From: Methylopila jiangsuensis | GTDB taxonomy: Bacteria; Pseudomonadota; Alphaproteobacteria; Rhizobiales; Methylopilaceae | NCBI RefSeq assembly: GCF_027922305.1 | Contig: NZ_BSFK01000016.1 | Span: forward strand, 921,175 to 985,174 | Length of the DNA stretch: 64,000 bases | Direction of reading: 5' to 3' | Part shown: positions 39,901 through 48,641 of the stretch, one piece after another | Layout of the letters: every line of letters starts with the position of its first letter | Position numbering within the stretch: position 1 is the stretch's first letter | The notes under the pieces: model-generated | The model's database searches: none | Told to the model about the DNA's origin: nothing | The model's input: only the letters and a program-made list of their open reading frames with translations | Translations under genes and position numbers: made by a program

Positions 39901-42884
39901 CGGTCCAGCAGCAACGGTCCACACGGCCTGGGACATCGGCGTCAAAGTTTAACCGCTCAGAGATTGCGGTCCAGCAGCAACTGCCGCTGGCGCTACTGCA
40001 GGTGGCCGGTGAGTTTAACCGCTCAGAGATTGCGGTCCAGCAGCAACGAACGCTCCGCCGCGGTGCTGAGAATGTCAGTTTAACCGCTCAGAGATTGCGG
40101 TCCAGCAGCAACTAGACGAACTGCTCGGCGACGTACTTCTCGAGTTTAACCGCTCAGAGATTGCGGTCCAGCAGCAACCAGTTGGCGCATTCGCTTTCCC
40201 AAACGGCCAGTTTAACCGCTCAGAGATTGCGGTCCAGCAGCAACGGTGTCGTCGCCGGGCTTGTCGCCGGGCTGAGTTTAACCGCTCAGAGATTGCGGTC
40301 CAGCAGCAACCATGCCTGTCACGGCCGGCCTTGTCGCTGTAGTTTAACCGCTCAGAGATTGCGGTCCAGCAGCAACGAAATGAAAAAGCCCCGCGCGATG
40401 GCGGGGAGTTTAACCGCTCAGAGATTGCGGTCCAGCAGCAACTCTCGCCGTCGTCAGCCGCATAGAACGCGCAGTTTAACCGCTCAGAGATTGCGGTCCA
40501 GCAGCAACTCACGAGAAATCGACGCCGTAGAGCAGCGCAGTTTAACCGCTCAGAGATTGCGGTCCAGCAGCAACAGCTCGATCCAGCGGCGCATGATCGG
40601 GCGGAGTTTAACCGCTCAGAGATTGCGGTCCAGCAGCAACACTACGCGTCCCGTCCCGTGAGGGCGGAGGAGTTTAACCGCTCAGAGATTGCGGTCCAGC
40701 AGCAACGCTCGCCGCCAAGGAGCCGCAGGCATGACCAGTTTAACCGCTCAGAGATTGCGGTCCAGCAGCAACAGTTGCGGGCGAGATAGGGGTTCCCGGG
40801 CAAGTTTAACCGCTCAGAGATTGCGGTCCAGCAGCAACATCAGGGGCCGCTCATTAGAAAGGAGAAGCAGTTTAACCGCTCAGAGATTGCGGTCCAGCAG
40901 CAACTGAGGGCGCGCAGGGCGAACGTCTCGACAAAGTTTAACCGCTCAGAGATTGCGGTCCAGCAGCAACTGGGGGCGGTGAGGGCTTCCTTGACGGTCA
41001 GTTTAACCGCTCAGAGATTGCGGTCCAGCAGCAACCCGAGCGCAGCCGCATCATTCGCGAGGAGCAGTTTAACCGCTCAGAGATTGCGGTCCAGCAGCAA
41101 CTGGACCGAAATCGCGTTGTAGGCGGTTTCGAGTTTAACCGCTCAGAGATTGCGGTCCAGCAGCAACGCGCTGGTGTTCGACGACGGCCACATCGTCAGT
41201 TTAACCGCTCAGAGATTGCGGTCCAGCAGCAACCCGCTTTGGATCACGCTGCGCATCGTGGTCAGTTTAACCGCTCAGAGATTGCGGTCCAGCAGCAACA
41301 GATCAGCCCGCGCGAGGACATGGACTGCAAGTTTAACCGCTCAGAGATTGCGGTCCAGCAGCAACCCATCTCCGCGTGGGCCGCGAATGCGGCGTAGTTT
41401 AACCGCTCAGAGATTGCGGTCCAGCAGCAACACGTCAAGGCGTCGGTCTCGAACTCGATGAAGTTTAACCGCTCAGAGATTGCGGTCCAGCAGCAACAGG
41501 TTCGCGCCGCGTCCGAGCCATAGCCCAAGTTTAACCGCTCAGAGATTGCGGTCCAGCAGCAACGGAACATCTCCAGCGGGCACTGCGCCCGCCAGTTTAA
41601 CCGCTCAGAGATTGCGGTCCAGCAGCAACGAAGGAAACCGAGGAGCGGCTGTTCCCGGCAGTTTAACCGCTCAGAGATTGCGGTCCAGCAGCAACCGCGC
41701 AGCTCGTTCTTCGCCTCGGGCGAAAAGTTTAACCGCTCAGAGATTGCGGTCCAGCAGCAACCGGCAGCAGGCGCGTCATAAAGTCGTTGGAGAGTTTAAC
41801 CGCTCAGAGATTGCGGTCCAGCAGCAACGGTCGCGATGGTCATCCGGAATGGCGAGCAAGTTTAACCGCTCAGAGATTGCGGTCCAGCAGCAACATCACC
41901 GAAGTCCCTCTGATCTCGTGGGTCAGTTTAACCGCTCAGAGATTGCGGTCCAGCAGCAACCGGCGAGATATTCGGCGAGGTGCTCGGCACAGTTTAACCG
42001 CTCAGAGATTGCGGTCCAGCAGCAACGCGGCGACCGGAGCGCGCCCCAGCGCAGGGAGTTTAACCGCTCAGAGATTGCGGTCCAGCAGCAACGCCGGCGC
42101 GCCGGACCAGAGCGTTCCGGACAGTTTAACCGCTCAGAGATTGCGGTCCAGCAGCAACTGGACGTGTCCGGGCCGCTGGCGATCACCGAGTTTAACCGCT
42201 CAGAGATTGCGGTCCAGCAGCAACGCGTGCGCGCGCCGGTTCCGCCCTGATTGAAGTTTAACCGCTCAGAGATTGCGGTCCAGCAGCAACGCCAGCGCCA
42301 GCGCCGCTTCCGGCGCCGGGAGTTTAACCGCTCAGAGATTGCGGTCCAGCAGCAACCAATCGCGAACCTCTCCATCCCAGGCTTGGAGTTTAACCGCTCA
42401 GAGATTGCGGTCCAGCAGCAACTGCGCGGATGCCGGCCAGCATCTCCTGTTCAGTTTAACCGCTCAGAGATTGCGGTCCAGCAGCAACCCATTGGGAGGC
42501 CGTGATGGCGCGCTACGCAGTTTAACCGCTCAGAGATTGCGGTCCAGCAGCAACAGCTGTCGCCGATGCGGCATTGCGGTCCGGAGTTTAACCGCTCAGA
42601 GATTGCGGTCCAGCAGCAACGGAACAGTTCAAGCGGGCACTGCGCCCGCCAGTTTAACCGCTCAGAGATTGCGGTCCAGCAGCAACTGGGCGCTTTGTGG
42701 AGCCGCCACAGCGTTGAGTTTAACCGCTCAGAGATTGCGGTCCAGCAGCAACGCCGCTCGTCCCGCGTCAGCGCGCCCCAGGAGTTTAACCGCTCAGAGA
42801 TTGCGGTCCAGCAGCAACTCTTTACAGCGCGCCTAAGTTCAACATAGGAGTTTAACCGCTCAGAGATTTCGGGCCCATAGCAAC
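36909..42884 (-). CRISPR. CRISPR array: 91 repeats of 36 bp, 90 spacers of about 30 nt
   Basis: The repeat reads AGTTTAACCGCTCAGAGATT then GCGGTCCAGCAGCAAC on the plus strand. Successive repeats are 66 nt apart with only 1-nt wobble (spacers 29-31, nearly all 30); 5940 nt between first and last starts equals 90 units. All repeats I read are identical except the last (42849-42884), which differs at five positions within bases 21-30. Strand is set to minus because the tracrRNA at 31669-31746 pairs with the repeat read as GTTGCTGCTGGACC and on, so crRNAs run toward cas2. In that sense the repeat ends GGTTAAACT, a possible -10 element. Confidence 0.98.
42849..42884 (-). repeat. Degenerate terminal CRISPR repeat
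   Basis: The first 20 plus-strand bases and the last 6 match the consensus; changes are at positions 21 (G to T), 25 (T to G), 28 (A to C), 29 (G to A) and 30 (C to T). In crRNA sense it is the most 5' repeat; the damaged part is the tracrRNA-pairing half, the intact part is the 3' half with the -10-like end. It marks the old end of the array. Confidence 0.9.
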
Positions 42885-43021
42885 GTAGCAGTGGCCGCCA
42901 TGACTTGGACTCGCAGCGCGCCAGTCTGGCGGTTGAGGGCCAGCCGCGTTGACCGGAGCTGCGTCGAAGGGGCTGCGGGAACCGGGAGGTCGCCTGCGTC
43001 CGCGGCTTCCGGCTTGGGCGC
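42885..43021. other. Flank between the array and the sulfur island
   Basis: 137 nt with no gene, no T-run terminator and no insertion-sequence ends or direct repeats that I can see. If crRNAs need an external promoter on the minus strand it would lie here; I do not see a convincing one. Confidence 0.35.
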
Positions 43022-43984
43022 TTAAGGGGCGGTGGGGTCGAAGGTCTTGGCGCTTTTCAGCTCGATCGCCTTCGGCAGCAGGTTCGATTCCGCGAACGCG
43101 TCGGCGATCTCCTGCTGGGTGGCGAGGTCTTCGGCCAGCACCGGCTGCACGTCGTAGCTGCGGCGTTCGGTGATGGCCTCGATCACCGGAACCGGCACGC
43201 CCTTCCACAGCGGCGACAGGAGTTCGGCGGAGCGGCGCCTGTCCGCCTTCACCCAGCGGCCGGCCTCCTGTAGGGCGGCGTAGACCGTGCGCACCACCTG
43301 CGGGTGCTGGGCGGCGAACTCGCTGTTGACCAGGTAGTAGCGCTTGTAGGTGGAGGTGCCGTTGGAGCCGTCCGCCAGCACGCGGGCGCCGGTCTCGGCC
43401 TCCACCTGCGCCAGATAGGGGTCCCACACCGACCAGGCGTCGATCACGCCGCGGTCGAAGGCGGGGCGGGCGTCCTGGGGCTGCAGGTAGGAGATCTGCA
43501 CGTCGGAGACCGAAAGCCCGGCGCGCGCCAGATTGGCCACCAGCAGGAAATGGGCGCCGGAGCCCTTCTGCACGCCGATGCGTTTGCCATTCAGGTCCTT
43601 CAGCTCGGCGATGGGCGAGCCCTTTGGCGCGAGGATCGCCTGCGCCTTGGGCGAGGCGCTCTCCTTGGCGAAATAGGTCAGGTCCACATTGGCGGCCTGG
43701 GTGAACACCGGCACCGCGTCTGCCACGTCGGCGTGTATGTCCACGGCGCGGGCGGTCATGGTGGGGATCACGCCAGCGGTCATCTCGTGCCAGCTCACGT
43801 CGAAGCCGAGCGGCTTCAGGCGTTTCTCCAGCTCGCCGTTGGTCTTGAGCGTGATCAGCAGCGTGGACGAGCGCTGGAAGCTGATGCGCACGGTCTCGGC
43901 GGACGCGGAGGCGGCGAACAGGACGGTCGCGGCGGCGACGGCGGCGGCGCGGGCGAGAAAGCGGACGGACACGGCGGGCCTCAT
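43022..43984 (-). CDS. Aliphatic sulfonate ABC transporter substrate-binding protein (SsuA-like)
   Basis: A 320-residue periplasmic binding protein. Signal peptide at residues 1-29 (LARAAAVAAATVLFAASASA), then VRISFQRSSTLLITLKTNGELEKRL, GFDVSWHEMTAGVIPTM, DLNGKRIGVQKGSGAHFLLVANLARAGL and DAWSVWDPYLAQVEAETGARVLADG, the pattern of SsuA/TauA-type sulfonate-binding proteins. It stands apart from an ABC permease/ATPase pair, which is at 50.8-52.4 kb in the same island, and may share it. It is divergent from the SfnG-like gene across an AT-rich promoter. Confidence 0.88.
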   Translation of the reverse strand: MRPAVSVRFLARAAAVAAATVLFAASASAETVRISFQRSSTLLITLKTNGELEKRLKPLGFDVSWHEMTAGVIPTMTARAVDIHADVADAVPVFTQAANVDLTYFAKESASPKAQAILAPKGSPIAELKDLNGKRIGVQKGSGAHFLLVANLARAGLSVSDVQISYLQPQDARPAFDRGVIDAWSVWDPYLAQVEAETGARVLADGSNGTSTYKRYYLVNSEFAAQHPQVVRTVYAALQEAGRWVKADRRRSAELLSPLWKGVPVPVIEAITERRSYDVQPVLAEDLATQQEIADAFAESNLLPKAIELKSAKTFDPTAP

Positions 43985-44061
43985 GCTGGAAATATAAAAC
44001 CAATATGTCTATGGATTGAATATATTTATGGGGCAAGCCCTCTAATGGGCGGGAGGCGGAC
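43985..44061. promoter_or_regulatory. Divergent AT-rich promoter region (SsuA-like / SfnG-like)
   Basis: 77 nt between divergent genes, with the AT-rich core AATATAAAACCAATATGTCT and GGATTGAATATATTTATGG. The latter area, on the minus strand, gives a weak version of the AT-rich element seen at other promoters of the island. Confidence 0.4.
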
Positions 44062-45168
44062 GTGACGCATCGTGAGGCGGGAAATGGGGCGCGGGGCCTG
44101 AGATTCGGGGTGTGGGCCGCGGTGCACGGCAATCGGGCGGCGCTGAACGACCCGCGCGAGCCCTATGACGCCTCCTGGGAGCGCAACCGGGCGCTGGTTC
44201 TGGAGGCGGAGGCGCTGGGCTTCGACAGCGTGCTGGTGGCGCAGCACACGGTGAATCCGCACGACCGGACCCGCGACCAGCTCGAGGCCTGGACGGCGGC
44301 GGCGGCGCTGGCGGCCGTGACGTCGAAGATCGAGATCATCGCCGCCATCAAGCCGCTGCTGCAGCACCCGGCGACGCTCGCCAAGATGGCGCTGCAGATC
44401 GAGGCCATCTCCCGCGGGCGCTTCGGGCTGAACGTGGTCAACGCCTGGAACCGGGCGGAGTTCGAGCCGGCGGGGCTGCCGTTCCCCGAGCACGACGCCC
44501 GCTACGCCTATGGCGCGGAGTGGCTGAAGGTGGTGGGCGGCCTGATCTCGGGCGAGGCGGTGACCCATGAGGGCGAGCATTTCCGTCTGACCGACTACCG
44601 GCTCCGGCCGGCGGACGCCTATCGCGCCCGGCCGGCGCTCTATGTGGGCGGCGAGTCGGAGCCGGCGCGGGAGCTGGTGGCGCAGGCGGGCGACGTCTGG
44701 TTCATCAACGGCCAGCCGCTGGAGAACGTGCGGGCGCTGATCGCGGACGTGGCGGCGCGGCCGAGGGGCGAGGCGCCGCCGCTGCGCTATGGCCTCGCGG
44801 CCTTCGTCATCGCACGGCCGACCCACGCGGAGGCGGAGGCGGAGCACGCCCACCTCGCCGAGCTGGCCGCGCAGGACGCGGAGCTGAAAGCGGTCCAGCG
44901 CGCCAACACCGATCCGAAGGTGGTGATGATGCGCGCCATCGCCAGCCGGCCGTCGGTCGGCAGCAACGGCGGCACCGCGGCGGGGCTGGTGGGCTCCTAC
45001 GCCGAGGTGGCGGAGCGGATCGCGGCGTTCCACGCCGCCGGGATCGAGTTGTTCATGCTGCAGTTCCAGCCGTTCGAGGCGGAGATGCGCCGCTTCGCCG
45101 CCGAGGTGGCGCCGCTGGCGCGCGCGCTCGCCGCGGCGGGCGGAGACCGGCGCGCCGCGGTGTCCTGA
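44062..45168 (+). CDS. LLM-class flavin-dependent monooxygenase, SfnG-like
   Basis: A 368-residue FMNH2-dependent luciferase-like monooxygenase. The opening FGVWAAVHG, the GFDSVLVAQHTVNPHD block, IEIIAAIKPLLQHPATLAKMALQIEAISRGRFGLNVVNAWNRAEFEPAG, LYVGGESEPARELVAQAGDVWFINGQPLENV and FVIARPTHAEAEAEHAHL follow the dimethylsulfone monooxygenase (SfnG) and alkanesulfonate monooxygenase (SsuD) pattern. Such enzymes cleave C-S bonds to release sulfite or methanesulfinate. The NAVNAWNRAEF and VWFINGQ signatures are closer to SfnG in my reading. The flavin reductase it needs is not in the window. Confidence 0.85.
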   Translation: MTHREAGNGARGLRFGVWAAVHGNRAALNDPREPYDASWERNRALVLEAEALGFDSVLVAQHTVNPHDRTRDQLEAWTAAAALAAVTSKIEIIAAIKPLLQHPATLAKMALQIEAISRGRFGLNVVNAWNRAEFEPAGLPFPEHDARYAYGAEWLKVVGGLISGEAVTHEGEHFRLTDYRLRPADAYRARPALYVGGESEPARELVAQAGDVWFINGQPLENVRALIADVAARPRGEAPPLRYGLAAFVIARPTHAEAEAEHAHLAELAAQDAELKAVQRANTDPKVVMMRAIASRPSVGSNGGTAAGLVGSYAEVAERIAAFHAAGIELFMLQFQPFEAEMRRFAAEVAPLARALAAAGGDRRAAVS

Positions 45169-45178
45169 CGCGGGCGGA

Positions 45179-46387
45179 TCAGGCGGCGGCGCGGGTTGGG
45201 AGCCGCGCCGCCGCGGCGTCATGGGCCAGCGCGCCGAGCGTGACGAAGACCAGGAACACCCAGCCCGACAGCGCGCCGGCCTGGATGCCCGACAGCAGCA
45301 CGCCCACCGTGCAGCCGAGCGCCGTCATGGCGCCCCAGCCCATCAGCGCGCCGCCCGCGAGGCCGCGCAGGACCTGCCCGCGGGTGGGACGGGCGGGCGC
45401 GAAGCGGCCGGAGACGAGCGCCGCGGTGAAGCTCGCCGCCACCAGCCCAAGCACGAACAGGCCGTTTTCGGACAGCAGCGTCTCCTTCACCACGGTGGCG
45501 CAGCCTCGCAACCCGTCGAGCCCGAACAGGGTGGAGGGCAGCAGCCCGGCGGCGCCCGCCGCGGTGCGGGCCGCGCTGCCGAGCTCCGCCGTGACGCCGA
45601 GCGGCGCGACGCGCAGGTAGGCGAGTGTCCCGATCGCTCCCACCAGCAGTCCGGTGGGCAGGAACGGCCAGCGCTCCACCAGCACGGCGCGCGCGGCGCT
45701 GCGAAGCGTCAGCGGCGCGCGCGGGTCGGCCGCTCCGGCGCGGGCGCGGGCGAGCGCCAGCGCCGCCAGCAGCGCGAGCAGGCCGAGCGTCAGCGCAAGC
45801 CAGAGCGGATAGCCGAACACGGACGGCAGCCAGACCACGGGCGCCTCGGCGACGGTCGCGAGGTAGATCGGGTTCCAGGTCTGGAAGCCGATCACGAAGC
45901 CCGCGACCGCGCCCACGAGCGCGAAGGGGGAGGTGGGGGAGCCTTCGCCGAGCCGGTAGAGATGGGCCGAGAGGCAGGAGCCGGACAGCGCCATGCCCAC
46001 GCCGAAGGCGAAGGCCGCGACGGCGAGCGCGGGGCTCACCGGCCCCACATGGGCGGTGGGCGGCAGGCGTCCGCCGAAGGGGTTCGGGACCCAGGCGCCG
46101 AACACCGCGGCGTAGCCGACCGCTCCGATCGCCAGCGCGACCAGAATGGCGAGCACGCCGCGGGGGTCGCCGGCCCGGGTCAGGTCGCGCAGGTTGCACA
46201 GGAAGCAGAAGCGCCCGCGCTGCAGCACGAGGCCGAAGGCGGCGCCTGAGAGCAGGGCGAAGGACTGGCGCGCGCCCACCGCGCCCGGGGTCTGCCCGAA
46301 CGCATGAGCGGCGGCCGCGAGCAGGGCGAGCGTCGCGAGAGCGACGAGGACCGGCCATGAGCCGAAGCGCCGGAGCGGGGAGAGCAC
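45179..46387 (-). CDS. YeeE/YedE-family sulfur-compound transporter
   Basis: A 402-residue inner-membrane protein with about 10 helices, in the family of the thiosulfate transporter TsuA (YeeE). Conserved Cys motifs that hand sulfur through the membrane are visible: QRGRFCFLCNLRD, ALSGSCLSAHLYRLGEG, GLRGCATVVKE and ALGCTVGVLLSGIQAGALSGW. It likely imports thiosulfate or a related ion. It is downstream of the rhodanese gene on the same strand, a common pairing. It overlaps nothing and converges with the SfnG-like gene. Confidence 0.9.
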   Translation of the reverse strand: MLSPLRRFGSWPVLVALATLALLAAAAHAFGQTPGAVGARQSFALLSGAAFGLVLQRGRFCFLCNLRDLTRAGDPRGVLAILVALAIGAVGYAAVFGAWVPNPFGGRLPPTAHVGPVSPALAVAAFAFGVGMALSGSCLSAHLYRLGEGSPTSPFALVGAVAGFVIGFQTWNPIYLATVAEAPVVWLPSVFGYPLWLALTLGLLALLAALALARARAGAADPRAPLTLRSAARAVLVERWPFLPTGLLVGAIGTLAYLRVAPLGVTAELGSAARTAAGAAGLLPSTLFGLDGLRGCATVVKETLLSENGLFVLGLVAASFTAALVSGRFAPARPTRGQVLRGLAGGALMGWGAMTALGCTVGVLLSGIQAGALSGWVFLVFVTLGALAHDAAAARLPTRAAA

Positions 46388-46402
46388 GGGAAGACCTTTC
46401 GA

Positions 46403-46460
46403 GAGGCGATGCGGAACGCAGAGCGGCCGGCGACCCCGTAGGGATCGCCGGCCGGCAATG
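46403..46460. terminator. Possible hairpin after the rhodanese gene
   Basis: An imperfect GCCGGCGA...TCGCCGGC inverted repeat lies in the gap between the rhodanese and YeeE genes at about 46423-46458. It has no T-run and may instead modulate read-through within one operon. Confidence 0.35.
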
Positions 46461-46546
46461 ATGGCGACGGCGCGTTTCCCACCGCCGCCATGCGCGTCGT
46501 CCGCCGGCGCCGCGCCCCGACGCCTGCGGACGAAACGGATCGAGCC

Positions 46547-47470
46547 TTACTTGCCCTGCCAGACGGTGCCGGTGAGGTTCGCGACCGGCACGCCGACGGC
46601 GTTGCCGTATTCGGTCCACGAGCCGTCGTAGTTCTTCACGTCGTAGCCGAGCACCTTGGCCAGCACGAACCAGGTGTGGCTGGAGCGCTCGCCGATGCGG
46701 CAGTAGACGATCACCGGCTTGGAGCCGTCGACGCCGGCGTCGGCGTAGATCTTCTTCAGTTCGTCCTTGGACTTGATGGTGCCGTCGGCGTTCACCGCCT
46801 TGGACCACGGTACGTTCTTCGCGTTCGGCACATGGCCGGCGCGGACCGCCAGCTCCTTGGAGCCCTCCGGCGCGAAGATCTTGCCCGAGAACTCGTCCGG
46901 CGAGCGGATGTCGAGGAGGGTCGAGCTCTGGTCGCCTTCGGCCACCTTCAGCACGTCGCCGAGGCGCGCGCGCACCTTCGTGTTCAGTTCGCCGATCTCG
47001 ATCGAGCCCTTGGCGCTCTCCGGCGTCGCGGTGTCGAGCGGCAGACCCTTGGCCTCCCAGACCTTGCGGCCGCCGTCGAGCAGCTTCACCCGGTCGCCGA
47101 GGCCATAGGCCTCCAGCACCCAGGCGCCCCAGGCGGCGAACCAGTTGTTGTTGTCGCCGTAGAGGACGATGGTGGTGTCCTTGTCCACGCCGGCCGTGGA
47201 CAGCAGCTTCTGCAGGTTCTCCCGGCTCGCGATGTCGCGCTTCACCGGGTCGACCAGCTCGGTGTGCCAGCGGATGTTGGTTGCGCCCGGAACATGGCCG
47301 CGCTCATAGACGCCCGGATCGACGCTGACCTCGAACACCTTGACCTTGGGGTTCTTCAGGTTGTCGGCGACCCAGTCCGCCGTCACCAGCGCGCCGTTCT
47401 CGGCCGCGCCCGCGCCGGCGGTCAGCCCCGCCGCCAGAACCGCGCCCAACACCCCCGCAATCGCCTTCAT
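46547..47470 (-). CDS. Periplasmic thiosulfate sulfurtransferase (rhodanese)
   Basis: A 307-residue exported protein with two rhodanese domains. Signal peptide at residues 1-23 (LGAVLAAGLTAGAGA). The first domain lacks the catalytic Cys (it has LYGDNNNWFAAW); the second carries the active loop CRIGERSSHTW with Cys257 and Arg262, the usual TST layout. It transfers sulfane sulfur, probably from thiosulfate, in the periplasm. Its partner YeeE lies downstream on the same strand. A promoter of TTGTCA and TATATA type lies upstream near 47540-47570. Confidence 0.9.
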   Translation of the reverse strand: MKAIAGVLGAVLAAGLTAGAGAAENGALVTADWVADNLKNPKVKVFEVSVDPGVYERGHVPGATNIRWHTELVDPVKRDIASRENLQKLLSTAGVDKDTTIVLYGDNNNWFAAWGAWVLEAYGLGDRVKLLDGGRKVWEAKGLPLDTATPESAKGSIEIGELNTKVRARLGDVLKVAEGDQSSTLLDIRSPDEFSGKIFAPEGSKELAVRAGHVPNAKNVPWSKAVNADGTIKSKDELKKIYADAGVDGSKPVIVYCRIGERSSHTWFVLAKVLGYDVKNYDGSWTEYGNAVGVPVANLTGTVWQGK

Positions 47471-47591
47471 CGTCGGCCTCCTGAGCCGTTCGTCAAACCG
47501 GACGCGATTGATCCCGAGCGCGTGGCCATCGTCAATATATATATTCAGTAGATTTAATTGACAATAATGTGATGGGCTGTTTCTTGCCGGG
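47471..47591 (-). promoter_or_regulatory. Promoter region of the rhodanese gene
   Basis: On the minus strand TTGTCA (47559-47564 region) precedes TATATA by about 17 nt. The plus-strand element GTAGATTTA at 47548-47556 lies between them and recurs upstream of the 49.6 kb binding protein. Confidence 0.5.
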
Positions 47592-48641
47592 TCACAGGGT
47601 CCGCAGGAAGGCGGCGAGGGCGGCCCTTTCGCCCGCCGTCAGCCCGAGCGGCGTCACGTGAGGCGAACGGGCGGCGGCCGCGCGGCGCAGCGGCTGCGCG
47701 GCCTCCCGCGCGTTGCGGATCCAGATCTCGCCGCCGCCGCGGTCGTAGAGGGCGATGACGCCTTCCAGCGTGGGGAACAGGCCCGCATGGCCGTAGGGGC
47801 CGGTGTCGCGGGCATGGCGCAGGCCCGGCGTGCGGAAGGCGCCGGCGTCCGCCGTGTCGCCCGTCGCCTCATGCCGGCCCAGGTCCTGCCCCGGCTCGCC
47901 GAAGGCGGAGAGGCCGAGATTGTGGAAGTCGTCGTCCGTCAGCGTCGGCCCGAAGTGGCAGTTGGCGCAGCGCGCCTTGGTGCGGAACAGGTGCAGCCCC
48001 TCGATCTCCTGATCGCTCAGGACTGCGGCGTCGCCACGGGCGAAGCGGTCGAACCGGGTCTCGGAATCGAGCGTCGCCACATAGGCCGCCAGCGCCGCGC
48101 CGGCGCGGTCGGGCGTCAGGCCGGCGTATGGCGGGTCTCCGGAGAAACGCGCGAGCGCGTGGTCGAGGCGGGCGTTCCCCATCTCGCGCGGGTCCGTGAT
48201 CGGCGCGAGAAGCCGCTCGCTCAAGGATGTGGCGCCGCCGTCCCAGCCGAGGCTCGGCCTCGCCTCCACGCCGATCAGCGAAGGCGGGTTGCGCCGGCCA
48301 CGGGCGCCCTCGTGCCCCGTGGCGACGGGCGTCCGGACCGTGAAGCCGGTCGCCGGATCGTGGCAGGAGGCGCAGGCGAGATCGCCGCCCGCGGACAGGC
48401 GCGGCTCGAAGAACAGGCGTCGGCCGAGCCCGATCTCGACTTCGGGGCCGCGCGCGGGCAGATCGCGGGCTCCCAACTCCACGAAGGCCACGCCCGGGTC
48501 GACCCAGGGCGTCGGCCATGCGGATGGAGGGGCGGCGTAGGCGGCGCGCAGGCGGTCTCGGGGCGTCTCCTCCGGCGCAAGGGCCGGCGTGGGCGCCAGC
48601 GCGAACAGGACCGCAAGGCCTGCGCGGCGCGCCGCCTTCAA
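47592..48641 (-). CDS. Di-heme cytochrome c peroxidase (MauG-like)
   Basis: A 349-residue periplasmic c-type di-heme protein, with heme motifs C90-A-S-C93-H94 and C225-A-N-C228-H229. The start is TTG 48641, inside the stop of the upstream gene (TTGA), because it puts a signal peptide (KAARRAGLAVLFALAPTPALA) at the N terminus. The pattern LGRRLFFEPRLSAGGDLACASCHDPATGFT and GPYGHAGLFPTLEGVIALYDRGG are of the CcpA/MauG class. It may act as a hydrogen peroxide reductase or modify a protein cofactor. It sits in an operon with the binding protein just upstream. Confidence 0.88.
   Translation of the reverse strand: MKAARRAGLAVLFALAPTPALAPEETPRDRLRAAYAAPPSAWPTPWVDPGVAFVELGARDLPARGPEVEIGLGRRLFFEPRLSAGGDLACASCHDPATGFTVRTPVATGHEGARGRRNPPSLIGVEARPSLGWDGGATSLSERLLAPITDPREMGNARLDHALARFSGDPPYAGLTPDRAGAALAAYVATLDSETRFDRFARGDAAVLSDQEIEGLHLFRTKARCANCHFGPTLTDDDFHNLGLSAFGEPGQDLGRHEATGDTADAGAFRTPGLRHARDTGPYGHAGLFPTLEGVIALYDRGGGEIWIRNAREAAQPLRRAAAARSPHVTPLGLTAGERAALAAFLRTL

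Noticed and set aside
37190..42847. Many open frames inside the array with repeated peptides (FNRSEIAVQQQ, LTAQRLRSSSN, CCWTAISERLN).
   Set aside because: They are translations of the 36-bp repeat plus 30-nt spacers (66 nt = 22 codons, so frames stay open). They have no ribosome sites and are not genes.
42885..43021. Insertion-sequence or prophage boundary at the far end of the array.
   Set aside because: No transposase, no terminal inverted repeats, no target duplication visible on either side of the CRISPR locus.
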